Shown here one piece after another: positions 1 to 6,722 of a DNA stretch of 18,991 bases. Below the pieces are notes generated by a model, which did not search any database, was not told the DNA's origin, and was given only the letters and a program-made list of their open reading frames with translations. The translations under genes and the position numbers were made by a program. This DNA comes from JBEVEP01 sp040512755 (GTDB lineage: Bacteria > Pseudomonadota > Alphaproteobacteria > Rhizobiales > Rhizobiaceae): the NCBI GenBank assembly GCA_040512755.1, contig JBEVEP010000094.1, positions 1 to 18,991 of the forward strand. Reading direction: 5' to 3'. Every line of letters starts with the position of its first letter. Position 1 is the stretch's first letter.

Positions 1-350
1 TGGGCTCGGTTTCGGGACTGCGCGCCAACCGTGGCCGCGCCGCCTACGGTGCGTCGAAGGCCGGCGTGAAGCTGATGTCCGAGGTTCTGGCACTTGAATA
101 CGGCAATCGGGGCGTGCGGGTGAACTGCGTCGCTCCGGGGCCAATCCAGACACCGGCGGTGGCGAGACTGCATACGTCCGAAGACCGCCGTTTGTGGCTT
201 GGCCACGTGCCTCAAGGCCGTTACGGCAATCCGGAGGAGGTCGCAGCGGCGATTGCCTTCCTGCTGTCGCCGGAGTCTAGCTACATCAACGGCCACACAC
301 TCGCAGTGGACGGTGGTTTCCTGTCCGCAGGTATTCTCGGCGGCGGTTGA
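1..350 (+). CDS. Short-chain dehydrogenase/reductase, C-terminal part (5' end outside window)
   Basis: The open frame enters from the left edge (first full codon at base 3) and ends with TGA at 348-350, giving about 115 residues of the C-terminal half of a classical SDR. Seen directly: the YGASK active-site signature (Tyr codon at 45-47, Lys codon at 57-59), a Ser codon at 6-8 that lies 13 residues before the Tyr as in the Ser-Tyr-Lys triad, the RVNCVAPGPI block after it, and the usual C-terminal end with NGHTLAVDGG. The Rossmann nucleotide-binding N-terminus is off the window, so NAD versus NADP preference cannot be read. By family knowledge it is an NAD(P)H-dependent oxidoreductase of the FabG/3-oxoacyl-reductase-like type. 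Substrate is unknown. The next gene starts 95 bases downstream on the same strand, so co-transcription is possible but not shown. Confidence 0.93.
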   Translation, partial: GSVSGLRANRGRAAYGASKAGVKLMSEVLALEYGNRGVRVNCVAPGPIQTPAVARLHTSEDRRLWLGHVPQGRYGNPEEVAAAIAFLLSPESSYINGHTLAVDGGFLSAGILGGG

Positions 351-445
351 ATGGCGGCGAAGGCCGGTTGTGTATCCGGAAATGATGCAGTACTGGCTCT
401 CCCGTTTTAGCGAGGCAACCGCTGAGACTTGATACTCAGCCTCTG

Positions 446-1492
446 ATGCGAAATGCATCGATCTCTGATCCAGCCGGTGGTGATAGCTTGAAAAATCCCG
501 TTATCGTGGAAGTCCTTCGCGGCGATAAAGTAGAGAGCGTCCATCGCGGGGCAGTTGTGGTGGTGGATAGCGAGGGCGCTGTGCTCATGGAGATGGGCGA
601 CGTCGACCACCCGGTGTTTCCCCGCTCGGCTGTGAAAGCGATACAGGCTCTTCCGCTGATCGAGACGGGCGCCGCCGATGCCTATGGGCTTGGCAACAGG
701 GAGTTGGCCCTTGCGTGTGCATCCCATGCGGGGGAAGTCGAACACGCCGCACTTGCACGGTCGATGCTTGACAAAGCTGGACTGGACGAAACCGCCCTCG
801 AATGCGGCGCCCACTGGCCGACCAATCAGAAGGCGATGATTGCGCTCGCCGGTTCTGGCGCTACGCCTACCGCGCTCCACAACAATTGTTCCGGCAAGCA
901 CGCCGGCTTCCTTTGTGTCTGCTGTCATGAAGGGATCGAGCGCGGCGGCTATGTAAAATATGGGCACGCGTTCCAGGCATTGATCAGGGATACTATGCAG
1001 GAGGTGACCGGGGCTCCTCACAACATTGACAACAGCGGCATCGATGGCTGTTCAATTCCGACCTATGCAGTGCCGCTTCGGAGCCTTGCGAAGGGATTCG
1101 CACGGATGGTGACCGGAAATGGCTTAGGCCGGGCGCGCGCCAAGGCGGCGGAGCGCCTGCTTGCCGCCTGCATGGCGGAGCCTTTCTATGTCGCGGGAAG
1201 CGGCCGGACTTGCACGCAACTGATGAGTGAGGCGCCGGGCAGGATCTTCGTCAAGACAGGGGCCGAGGGCGTTTTCTGCGCGGCAGTTCCGGAACTCGGG
1301 CTCGGAATTGCTCTCAAATGTGAAGATGGTATGGGAAGGGCGTCCGAAGTGGCAATTGCGGCGGTTCTGTCCGCGCTGCTCAAGAAAGACGAAGAACTTT
1401 CGACGCGCTTGGCTGCCCTCGCAAGGCCCGTGCTTCGGAATTGGAACGGTATCGAGGTCGGCAGCCTTCGGCCCGCTGGATCCTTGGCGTGA
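446..1492 (+). CDS. L-asparaginase, Asparaginase_II (Rhizobium etli ReAV-like) family
   Basis: 348 residues from the ATG at 446; it would hydrolyse L-asparagine to aspartate and ammonia, probably in the cytoplasm since no signal peptide is visible. Motifs match the ReAV family, which is unrelated to E. coli AnsA/AnsB. There is an RSAVK block with Ser61 and Lys64, a CASH block with Ser93, NNCSGKH with Cys148 and Lys151, DGCSIPTY with Cys202 in a GCS context, and a FVKTGAEG block with Lys270. These correspond by my alignment from memory to ReAV Ser48/Lys51, Ser80, the Cys135-Lys138-Cys189 zinc site and Lys263. The start is uncertain: homologous sequence begins only near residue 17 (KNPVIVEV), and a TTG at 488 would also serve, while the ATG at 446 has no strong Shine-Dalgarno. 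An antisense open frame covers part of it but has no recognisable product. Confidence 0.9.
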   Translation: MRNASISDPAGGDSLKNPVIVEVLRGDKVESVHRGAVVVVDSEGAVLMEMGDVDHPVFPRSAVKAIQALPLIETGAADAYGLGNRELALACASHAGEVEHAALARSMLDKAGLDETALECGAHWPTNQKAMIALAGSGATPTALHNNCSGKHAGFLCVCCHEGIERGGYVKYGHAFQALIRDTMQEVTGAPHNIDNSGIDGCSIPTYAVPLRSLAKGFARMVTGNGLGRARAKAAERLLAACMAEPFYVAGSGRTCTQLMSEAPGRIFVKTGAEGVFCAAVPELGLGIALKCEDGMGRASEVAIAAVLSALLKKDEELSTRLAALARPVLRNWNGIEVGSLRPAGSLA

Positions 1493-1496
1493 GCCT

Positions 1497-1571
1497 GCCG
1501 GCTCCGCCAAATTGGCGCTGTCCACCTACCTCGACAGGTTGCGTTTGGCCGGCGTTCTTAGCATCCTTTTT
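1497..1571 (+). terminator. Structured intergenic segment after the asparaginase, possible weak terminator
   Basis: Starting 5 bases after the asparaginase stop, GCCGGC occurs at 1497-1502 and again at 1548-1553 (self-complementary arms). A 13-base palindrome CGCCAA-A-TTGGCG lies at 1505-1517 and CTGTC/GACAG arms sit between them. A run of five T follows at 1567-1571, but 13 bases after the last arm, which is too far for a classic intrinsic terminator. It could be a Rho-type 3' end or an operator for the downstream gene. The rest of the 1493-1668 gap shows nothing recognisable. Confidence 0.25.
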
Positions 1572-1668
1572 GCCGAGAGGACGCGTACCGGCAATCATGC
1601 CAACATCCTTTGTCGATTAGCTGACCAACCGCCTTGTTAAACTCCGTGCCGGGTCCTAGATTTCTCGA

Positions 1669-2145
1669 ATGAGCAGAGCATTCACACGAGAAGACGAGAG
1701 CGAGAATGTGATCGCCGACATCGGCGAGCGGCCAGTCAGTCACCATCGCAATCTCGTCACACCAGAAGGCTTGGCAAGTATCGATGCCGAGGTCGGCGCG
1801 TTTCGCTCTGAACTGGCCAGGGCCGAAGCCGAAGCCAATCGCGAGCGCATCGCGCTCGTGTCGCGCGACCTGCGCTACTGGAACTCGAGGCGCGAAAACG
1901 CGGAGCTTTCCGTACCCGATCCCGACAGTTCCGTTGTCCGTTTCGGGATGACGGTCACGATCGAGAACGAGGACGGGCAGAAGCACAAATGGAAGATCGT
2001 AGGCGAGGACGAGGCCGATGCATCTCACGGCCGAATTTCCCACGCCTCACCCATGGCGATTGCCCTGTTCGGCAAGTCGGTCGGAGACACCGCCACCGTC
2101 AACGGCAAGGAATGGGAAATAGTGTCTATGGCGGCCGGCGAGTAG
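1669..2145 (+). CDS. GreA/GreB-family transcription elongation factor (divergent)
   Basis: 158 residues, the usual size of GreA/GreB (about 158). Residues about 20-35 (RPVSHHRNLVTPEGL) match the GreB-like N-terminal start. Residues about 36-80 look like the helical coiled-coil arm. Residues 89-155 form the FKBP-like C-terminal domain (VRFGMTVTIEN ... GRISHASPMAIALFGKSVGD). The family inserts into the RNA polymerase secondary channel and stimulates cleavage of backtracked RNA. The canonical acidic tip motif (D-x-x-E-N-A) is not clear here: the arm has EAEAN (53-57) and RRENAE (74-79) at shifted places. Cleavage activity is therefore uncertain, and it may act like Rnk or other secondary-channel regulators. 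The ATG has no strong Shine-Dalgarno. It is convergent with the toxin gene, stop codons 9 bases apart. Confidence 0.85.
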   Translation: MSRAFTREDESENVIADIGERPVSHHRNLVTPEGLASIDAEVGAFRSELARAEAEANRERIALVSRDLRYWNSRRENAELSVPDPDSSVVRFGMTVTIENEDGQKHKWKIVGEDEADASHGRISHASPMAIALFGKSVGDTATVNGKEWEIVSMAAGE

Positions 2146-2154
2146 CCGCCCCAC

Positions 2155-2544
2155 CTATTCTTTGACAGCTTCCGTGTGGTCGCGAAAGAACGCGGCGGCG
2201 CCATCCTCGTCGATCTCGCCTGCGGCGACACCCATCGTGAACGTGTAGAGCGTGCCATCGTCTGCGGTTAGTCTGAAGCCGTTTATGATAAGGAATGCGC
2301 CGGCAGCAACGATGGCTGTGCGTTTGTTCCCATCAACAAAGGCGTGGTTTCGCGCAATGCCAAAGACGTAGGCAGCCGCCAGGTCCTGGATTGTCGGCTC
2401 GCCGTAGGCCGCCTTGTTTTCAGGGCGCGAAAGGGCCGATTCAGGCGCGTTCTCGTCCCGAACCCCAGGCGCTCCTCCATGACGCCGCAGCTGTTCGGCA
2501 TGCATTGCTTCCACGGCGCGCCGTGTCAGAAACTCCCGGGTCAT
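2155..2544 (-). CDS. doc: Doc-like Fic-domain toxin of a type II toxin-antitoxin pair
   Basis: 129 residues, typical of Doc (about 126) rather than longer Fic proteins. The Fic loop reads HAFVDGNKRTA, with His67, Phe69, Asp71, Asn73, Lys74 and Arg75. Classical AMP-transferring Fic enzymes have HxFxx(A/G)NGR. Replacement of the second Gly by Lys, as here, is the mark of Doc, which phosphorylates EF-Tu and stops translation; kinase activity is thus inferred from the family, not seen. Residues 25-50 (VRDENAPESALSRPE) match the Doc N-terminal region. The ATG overlaps the antitoxin stop by 4 bases (ATGA at 2541-2544), which suggests translational coupling. No internal (S/T)xxxE(G/N) inhibitory motif is apparent, so inhibition should come from the partner. 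All catalytic loop residues are intact, so the toxin looks functional. Confidence 0.93.
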   Translation of the reverse strand: MTREFLTRRAVEAMHAEQLRRHGGAPGVRDENAPESALSRPENKAAYGEPTIQDLAAAYVFGIARNHAFVDGNKRTAIVAAGAFLIINGFRLTADDGTLYTFTMGVAAGEIDEDGAAAFFRDHTEAVKE

Positions 2545-2762
2545 TCAGCGAGCTTCTGAAGCGCGACCTTGTACCTATCCATGACTTCAAGCGCAGCCTT
2601 CATTTGCCGCTCGAACACGTCGTCCGTCGGAATGAGCCTAAACCCTTCTTTCTCGTCAGTCAGTTCAAGCTGGTCACCCGCTCTGAGGTTGTGCCGCTCA
2701 AGGACCTCTTTCGGGATGATTACCCCTTCAGAATTGCCGATCTTGCGCAGAGTGACGTACAT
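2541..2762 (-). CDS. AbrB/MazE-fold antitoxin partner of the Doc-like toxin
   Basis: 73 residues. Residues 1-47 form a SpoVT/AbrB swapped-hairpin DNA-binding domain: VTLRKIGNSEGVIIPKEVLE is the standard opening, followed by LRAGDQLEL. Residues 48-73 are predicted helix (VFERQMKAALEVMDRYKVAL) and would be the toxin-neutralising tail. By analogy with Phd, which has the same fold and a similar tail binding Doc, it should both block the toxin and repress its own promoter. A GAGG Shine-Dalgarno (complement of 2770-2773) lies 7 bases before the ATG. It is the first gene of the pair, in the usual antitoxin-toxin order, 118 bases after the mutB stop on the same strand. The DNA-binding half looks intact, so this is not a decayed module. 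Confidence 0.9.
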   Translation of the reverse strand: MYVTLRKIGNSEGVIIPKEVLERHNLRAGDQLELTDEKEGFRLIPTDDVFERQMKAALEVMDRYKVALQKLAE

Positions 2763-2769
2763 GGTTTCG

Positions 2770-2809
2770 CCTCATGTTATAACGTCTGATAAAACAGAGA
2801 GGCATGAGG
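2770..2809. repeat. Inverted repeat bracketing the toxin-antitoxin promoter, candidate operator
   Basis: CCTCATG at 2770-2776 and its exact complement CATGAGG at 2803-2809 are 26 bases apart. One arm overlaps the antitoxin ribosome site and the other lies in the promoter spacer. A perfect 8-base palindrome GTTATAAC (2776-2783) sits next to the first arm. AbrB/Phd-type antitoxins usually bind palindromes over their own promoter, so this is a plausible autoregulatory operator. Confidence 0.45.
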
Positions 2810-2816
2810 TCGGCAA
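2788..2816 (-). promoter_or_regulatory. Candidate sigma-70 promoter of the antitoxin-toxin operon
   Basis: Read on the minus strand, TTGCCG (2816-2811) is separated by exactly 17 bases from TTTATC (2793-2788). Transcription would begin near 2781, leaving a leader of about 19 bases that contains the GAGG ribosome site. Inference from consensus fit and spacing only. A second AT-rich octamer, GTTATAAC, lies at 2776-2783. Confidence 0.45.
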
Positions 2817-2821
2817 GATTG

Positions 2822-2847
2822 CGTTCCCAGTCGCTACTACGGGAACG
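2822..2847. repeat. Second inverted repeat between mutB and the antitoxin gene
   Basis: CGTTCCC at 2822-2828 pairs exactly with GGGAACG at 2841-2847 across a 12-base loop, with two further G-T pairs outside. It could be the 3' hairpin of the mutB transcript, but no T-run follows it on the minus strand. It could also be a second operator upstream of the toxin-antitoxin promoter. Confidence 0.35.
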
Positions 2848-2880
2848 TGCGGCGTGCCTACAAGGGATCCGCAAGAACCG

Positions 2881-5019
2881 TTACCGTGCAGCCGCAGCTC
2901 TGCCCAATAACCCTTCCATCAGCCGATCAGCCGCCTCGGGAATAACCGTGCCTGGCGGGAAGATCTCGCTGGCGCCCGCGGCCAGCACACGTTCGTAGTC
3001 CTGGGGCGGAATAACGCCGCCCGCAACAATGACGATGTCTTCACGGCCGAGCTTCGTCAGCGCCTGCTTGAGTTCCGGAATAAGCGTGAGATGGCCAGCG
3101 GCGAGCGATGACGCGCCGACAACGTGCACGTCGTGCTCGATCGCAATCCGCGCAATCTCCTCCGGCGTTTGGAACATCGCGCCGACAGTCACATCAAAAC
3201 CGAGATCGGCAAAAGCGGTGGCGATGACCTTTTGACCACGATCATGGCCATCCTGGCCCATTTTGGCGACGAGTATGCGCGGCTTGCAACCCGCCCGCCG
3301 TTCAAAGGCGGCGACCTTGTCCTGAACGCGTTCCACCGCTGGGCTGTCGCCAATCTCCTGACGATAGACGCCGGAAATGGTACGCACCTCGGCAACGTGG
3401 CGGCCAAAGGCCTTCTCGAGCGCCTGCGAAATCTCACCAACCGTCGCCTTTGCTCTGGCGGCGCGGATTGCAAACTCGAGAAGGTTCCCGTCGCCCTGGG
3501 CTGCTTTCGTTAGCGCATCGAGCGCGGTTTCCACCGCCACGACGTCGCGCGTGCCTTTCAATTGCTGCAACTTCGATAGCTGACGGGCCCGGACCTCGGC
3601 ATTGTCGACCTTCAGGACATCCACCTCGATGTCGTTTTCCGGCCGAAACGCATTGACCCCGATCATCGATTGCTCACCCGAATCGATGCGGGCCTGGGTG
3701 CGGGCAGCAGCCTCCTCAATGCGCATCTTGGGGATGCCTTTTTCGATAGCGGCAGCCATGCCGCCCAGGCTCTCGACTTCTTCGATATGCTGCATCGCCC
3801 GGACGGCGAGGTCATGGGTGAGCTTCTCGACAAACGCCGATCCGCCCCATGGGTCGATAATGCGTGTCGTTCCCGACTCCTTCTGCAGGATGAGCTGAGT
3901 GTTGCGCGCGATGCGCGCGGAATGGTCGGTAGGCAGCGCTAAGGCCTCGTCGAACGAATTGGTATGCAGCGATTGCGTGTGCCCCTGCGTCGCCGCCATG
4001 GCCTCGATCATCGTGCGGACAATGTTGTTGTACGGGTCCTGGGCAGTCAGCGACCAGCCGGATGTCTGGCAGTGCGCCCGGAGCGATAGAGAACGCGGGT
4101 CTTTTGGCGTGAAGTTCTTCTGGATCAGCGTTGCCCATAGCAGGCGGCCGGCGCGCAGCTTGGCCACTTCCATGAAGAAGTTCATCCCGGCGTTCCAGAA
4201 AAAGGAAAGGCGAGGAGCGAACTTGTCGATGTCGAGTCCGGCTGCGACGCCGGCGCGCGCATATTCGATTCCGTCGGCAATCGTATAGGCCAGTTCCAGG
4301 TCGACCGTCGCTCCGGCTTCCTGGATGTGGTAGCCCGAAATTGAGATCGAGTTGAATTTCGGCATGTGCCGCGACGTGTAGGCGATGATGTCGGAGGTGA
4401 TCCGCATCGAAGGTTTGGGCGGATAAATATAGGTGTTCCGCACCATGAACTCTTTCAAAATGTCGTTCTGAATGGTTCCGGCCAGATCCTTCTGGGCGAC
4501 GCCCTGTTCTTCCCCGGCGACGACATAGAGCGCCAATATCGGCAGAACTGCGCCGTTCATGGTCATCGAGACGGTCATCTCGCCAAGCGGAATGCCATCG
4601 AAAAGCTGACGCATGTCGAGGATTGAATCGATCGCTACGCCAGCCATGCCGACGTCGCCCGCAACGCGCGGATGGTCACTGTCATATCCCCGGTGGGTGG
4701 CGAGATCGAAGGCGATGGAAAGACCCTTCTGGCCTGCCGCCAGGTTGCGGCGGTAGAACGCGTTCGATTCCTCGGCCGTCGAGAACCCAGCGTACTGGCG
4801 GATCGTCCAGGGCTGCTGGACGTACATCGTCGGGTAAGGGCCGCGGATGAAAGGTGCTGCGCCGGGATAGGTGTCCAGGAAGGGCAAATCCTTGAGGTCA
4901 CCGGAATTGTAGGACCTCTCTACACGGATGCCTTCCGGCGTCAGCCAATGATCAGATAACCCCTTCGTTTCCCGGGCCTTCGGTTCGGACCAGGCGACAG
5001 TCGTGAAATCAGGGATCAT
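2881..5019 (-). CDS. mutB: Methylmalonyl-CoA mutase, large catalytic subunit
   Basis: 712 residues, the normal size of MutB (about 720-730). It interconverts (R)-methylmalonyl-CoA and succinyl-CoA using adenosylcobalamin. The N-terminal TIM barrel (about 15-560) carries PWTIRQYAGFSTAEESN with the catalytic Tyr at 76, the HRGYDSDHPRV and MTMNGAVLP blocks, and KFNSISISGYH. The C-terminal cobalamin domain (about 580-705) has MGQDGHDRG with Asp590, His592 (lower axial ligand) and Gly595, then SSLAAGH and the glycine-rich AGGVIPPQDY. The residue matching Arg82 of the Propionibacterium enzyme (in FRPW) is Gln69 here. Sequence resembles the human and rhizobial (BhbA) methylmalonyl enzymes more than isobutyryl-CoA mutases; ethylmalonyl-CoA mutase is a less likely alternative. 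The ATG overlaps the mutA stop by 4 bases, so translation is probably coupled. Confidence 0.96.
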   Translation of the reverse strand: MIPDFTTVAWSEPKARETKGLSDHWLTPEGIRVERSYNSGDLKDLPFLDTYPGAAPFIRGPYPTMYVQQPWTIRQYAGFSTAEESNAFYRRNLAAGQKGLSIAFDLATHRGYDSDHPRVAGDVGMAGVAIDSILDMRQLFDGIPLGEMTVSMTMNGAVLPILALYVVAGEEQGVAQKDLAGTIQNDILKEFMVRNTYIYPPKPSMRITSDIIAYTSRHMPKFNSISISGYHIQEAGATVDLELAYTIADGIEYARAGVAAGLDIDKFAPRLSFFWNAGMNFFMEVAKLRAGRLLWATLIQKNFTPKDPRSLSLRAHCQTSGWSLTAQDPYNNIVRTMIEAMAATQGHTQSLHTNSFDEALALPTDHSARIARNTQLILQKESGTTRIIDPWGGSAFVEKLTHDLAVRAMQHIEEVESLGGMAAAIEKGIPKMRIEEAAARTQARIDSGEQSMIGVNAFRPENDIEVDVLKVDNAEVRARQLSKLQQLKGTRDVVAVETALDALTKAAQGDGNLLEFAIRAARAKATVGEISQALEKAFGRHVAEVRTISGVYRQEIGDSPAVERVQDKVAAFERRAGCKPRILVAKMGQDGHDRGQKVIATAFADLGFDVTVGAMFQTPEEIARIAIEHDVHVVGASSLAAGHLTLIPELKQALTKLGREDIVIVAGGVIPPQDYERVLAAGASEIFPPGTVIPEAADRLMEGLLGRAAAAR

Positions 5020-6467
5020 GCGTGGCCTTCAATCGCCTGGTCGATGCTGCTGGGAGCAAGGCGCTCGCAAGACGCCGCACCTTCTGCGCTGACGGGCCGA
5101 CGGTCGGCCAAAAGCGTGGCCACAGGGCGCTCGGACTTGAGCGAGTAGATGGTTGTTCCGACAAGCGCGCGCTTTCCTTTCCGATAGGCGTCGGCGCGGA
5201 CATTTCGAGCACCGGCAATGCGGGCCTGGAGCTTTCCTTCAGCAAGCCCGGTCAGGATGCCGCCATCCTTCTCGATCCGCTGGAATTCGCCCCACGCCGC
5301 CTCGCACAGCGCGTCCGTCAGGGCCTCGATACCGCCTGAGCCTGCTGCCGGATCGGCCACGAAATCGATGTGGCTTTCGCCAGCCATGACGAGCAGCGTG
5401 TTCCGCGCGACGCGTCGCGCAAACTGATCTGGCAGGCCATGGGCGATCGTGTAGGGCAGGATCGAGATCGAATCCGCCCCCCCAGCGGCGGCCGCAAACC
5501 CTGCGATGGTGGTCCGTAGAATATTGGTCTCCGGATCGTTCCTGGTCATCATCCTGTAGGATGTCTCAGCATGGATGATTGCCGGGGAGGGAGCGATCGA
5601 ACAGGCCTCCTGTGCCTTCGCCCAGAGTTTGCGCATGGCCCGGATCTTGGCCATGGAAACGAACTGGTCCTGATCGACGCTCAGCGAAAAGCCGATATGC
5701 GGCGCAGCGTAGACAAGGGGCTGGCGAGCTTCCTGGAACATCCTGAGATGCGACACTGCCGAGGCGAGCATGATGCCGAGTTCCTGGGCTTCCGTGGCGC
5801 CGGCATTGTGAAAGACACGCCCGTCGGCTTCGAGCAGAACGCCCGGTACGCCAAGGGCGAAGAAATGGGCAAGGGACTGGGGCATAGACGCGCGCAAAGC
5901 CTCGATCGACATCCGCAGTCTTCCGGTTCCTGCGAAAACAGCCGCCGGGTCGATGCCGAATGACAGCTGCAGTTTGGAAGGGTCGGACCGTCGTTTGGTC
6001 AGCAAGGCAACAAGCCAATCCACCGTGACACGGCTCTGAGGATGAGCGTCAATTCGCAGATAAGTCCTGTCGAGTGGTATCTCCTCAAGTACCTTGGACA
6101 GCGCTTCCACACTGACCGGAAGGCCGTAGCCGAATGCGCTGGGAGCGCCTTCGAAAATCAGCGCCAATCCCGTTGCGCCTTGGCCGATATCTTCCTTTGC
6201 TTGGCGGTTGGCGCGGGCAGGATCGGTATCCTCGATACGCTGTGTTATCGCCCAACGCGTCGCCGGATCGGCACGAAGGAGAGGTCGTGCTCCGTGTGAC
6301 CGTTCGTATAGCGGTTCTATGCTCAGGCCATCGTCGGTGTGAGATACCAACGCCTCGTCGAACTGCGCACCGGCCAGTGCTTTCTCTGCAAGCGCCCGCC
6401 ACTGGTCCCGATCAAAGGGTGGAAAAGCTGCTTTCTTGAATACCGCGCCCGCGTCCATCTGTTCCAC
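5016..6467 (-). CDS. mutA: Methylmalonyl-CoA mutase, small (non-catalytic) subunit, short form
   Basis: 483 residues as drawn from a GTG start; an ATG three codons later (6458) is equally possible. A GGAG (complement of 6472-6475) lies 4 bases before the GTG and 13 before the ATG, so neither spacing decides. The body is a mutase TIM barrel: FPPFDRDQW near the start, QRIEDTDP, IEALRASMP, then RMMTRNDPETNILRTTIAGF and DSISILPYTIAHGL, which parallel the DPYNNIVRT and HTNSFDEAL segments of MutB. It lacks the RQY catalytic motif. It ends at EGHA with no DxHxxG cobalamin domain, whereas MutA of Propionibacterium is about 638 residues and keeps a degenerate one. The inferred role is a structural partner of MutB. 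It is the first gene of the two-gene operon. Confidence 0.9.
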   Translation of the reverse strand: MEQMDAGAVFKKAAFPPFDRDQWRALAEKALAGAQFDEALVSHTDDGLSIEPLYERSHGARPLLRADPATRWAITQRIEDTDPARANRQAKEDIGQGATGLALIFEGAPSAFGYGLPVSVEALSKVLEEIPLDRTYLRIDAHPQSRVTVDWLVALLTKRRSDPSKLQLSFGIDPAAVFAGTGRLRMSIEALRASMPQSLAHFFALGVPGVLLEADGRVFHNAGATEAQELGIMLASAVSHLRMFQEARQPLVYAAPHIGFSLSVDQDQFVSMAKIRAMRKLWAKAQEACSIAPSPAIIHAETSYRMMTRNDPETNILRTTIAGFAAAAGGADSISILPYTIAHGLPDQFARRVARNTLLVMAGESHIDFVADPAAGSGGIEALTDALCEAAWGEFQRIEKDGGILTGLAEGKLQARIAGARNVRADAYRKGKRALVGTTIYSLKSERPVATLLADRRPVSAEGAASCERLAPSSIDQAIEGHA

Positions 6468-6722
6468 TCTACTCCGGCTTCCAACTCACGCTATGCGACG
6501 CGTCCGCCAATCTTACTCATGGCGTTGCGGGTATCAACATCTTCCGACAAACCAACAAGGGTTGAACGGACGTTTCTACGATAGCGCCACCGTAAGCCTA
6601 CAACTTATCGGACGTTATGGCAGCAGCCGATGTGACAGGCTCGCGCGCCAGCAACCTTGCCATCGTAAGACCTGGACCTTAATTCCTTCGATCTGGGCGG
6701 AATGGTCAAGGAGGAAACAGGA
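6468..6722. promoter_or_regulatory. Divergent intergenic region between mutA and the Bug-protein gene
   Basis: About 255 bases with no gene; it must hold the promoters of both divergent units. ATGGCA at 6617-6622 and TGCCAT at 6658-6663 form exact but widely spaced arms, and CCGTAAG with CTTATCGG nearby is an imperfect repeat. A strong Shine-Dalgarno AAGGAGG at 6708-6714 serves the start at 6723. I could not pick a convincing -35/-10 pair. No regulator gene is adjacent. Confidence 0.4.

Noticed and set aside
407..1021. Minus-strand open frame over the asparaginase (204 codons)
   Set aside because: Antisense to conserved asparaginase motifs and no coherent product.
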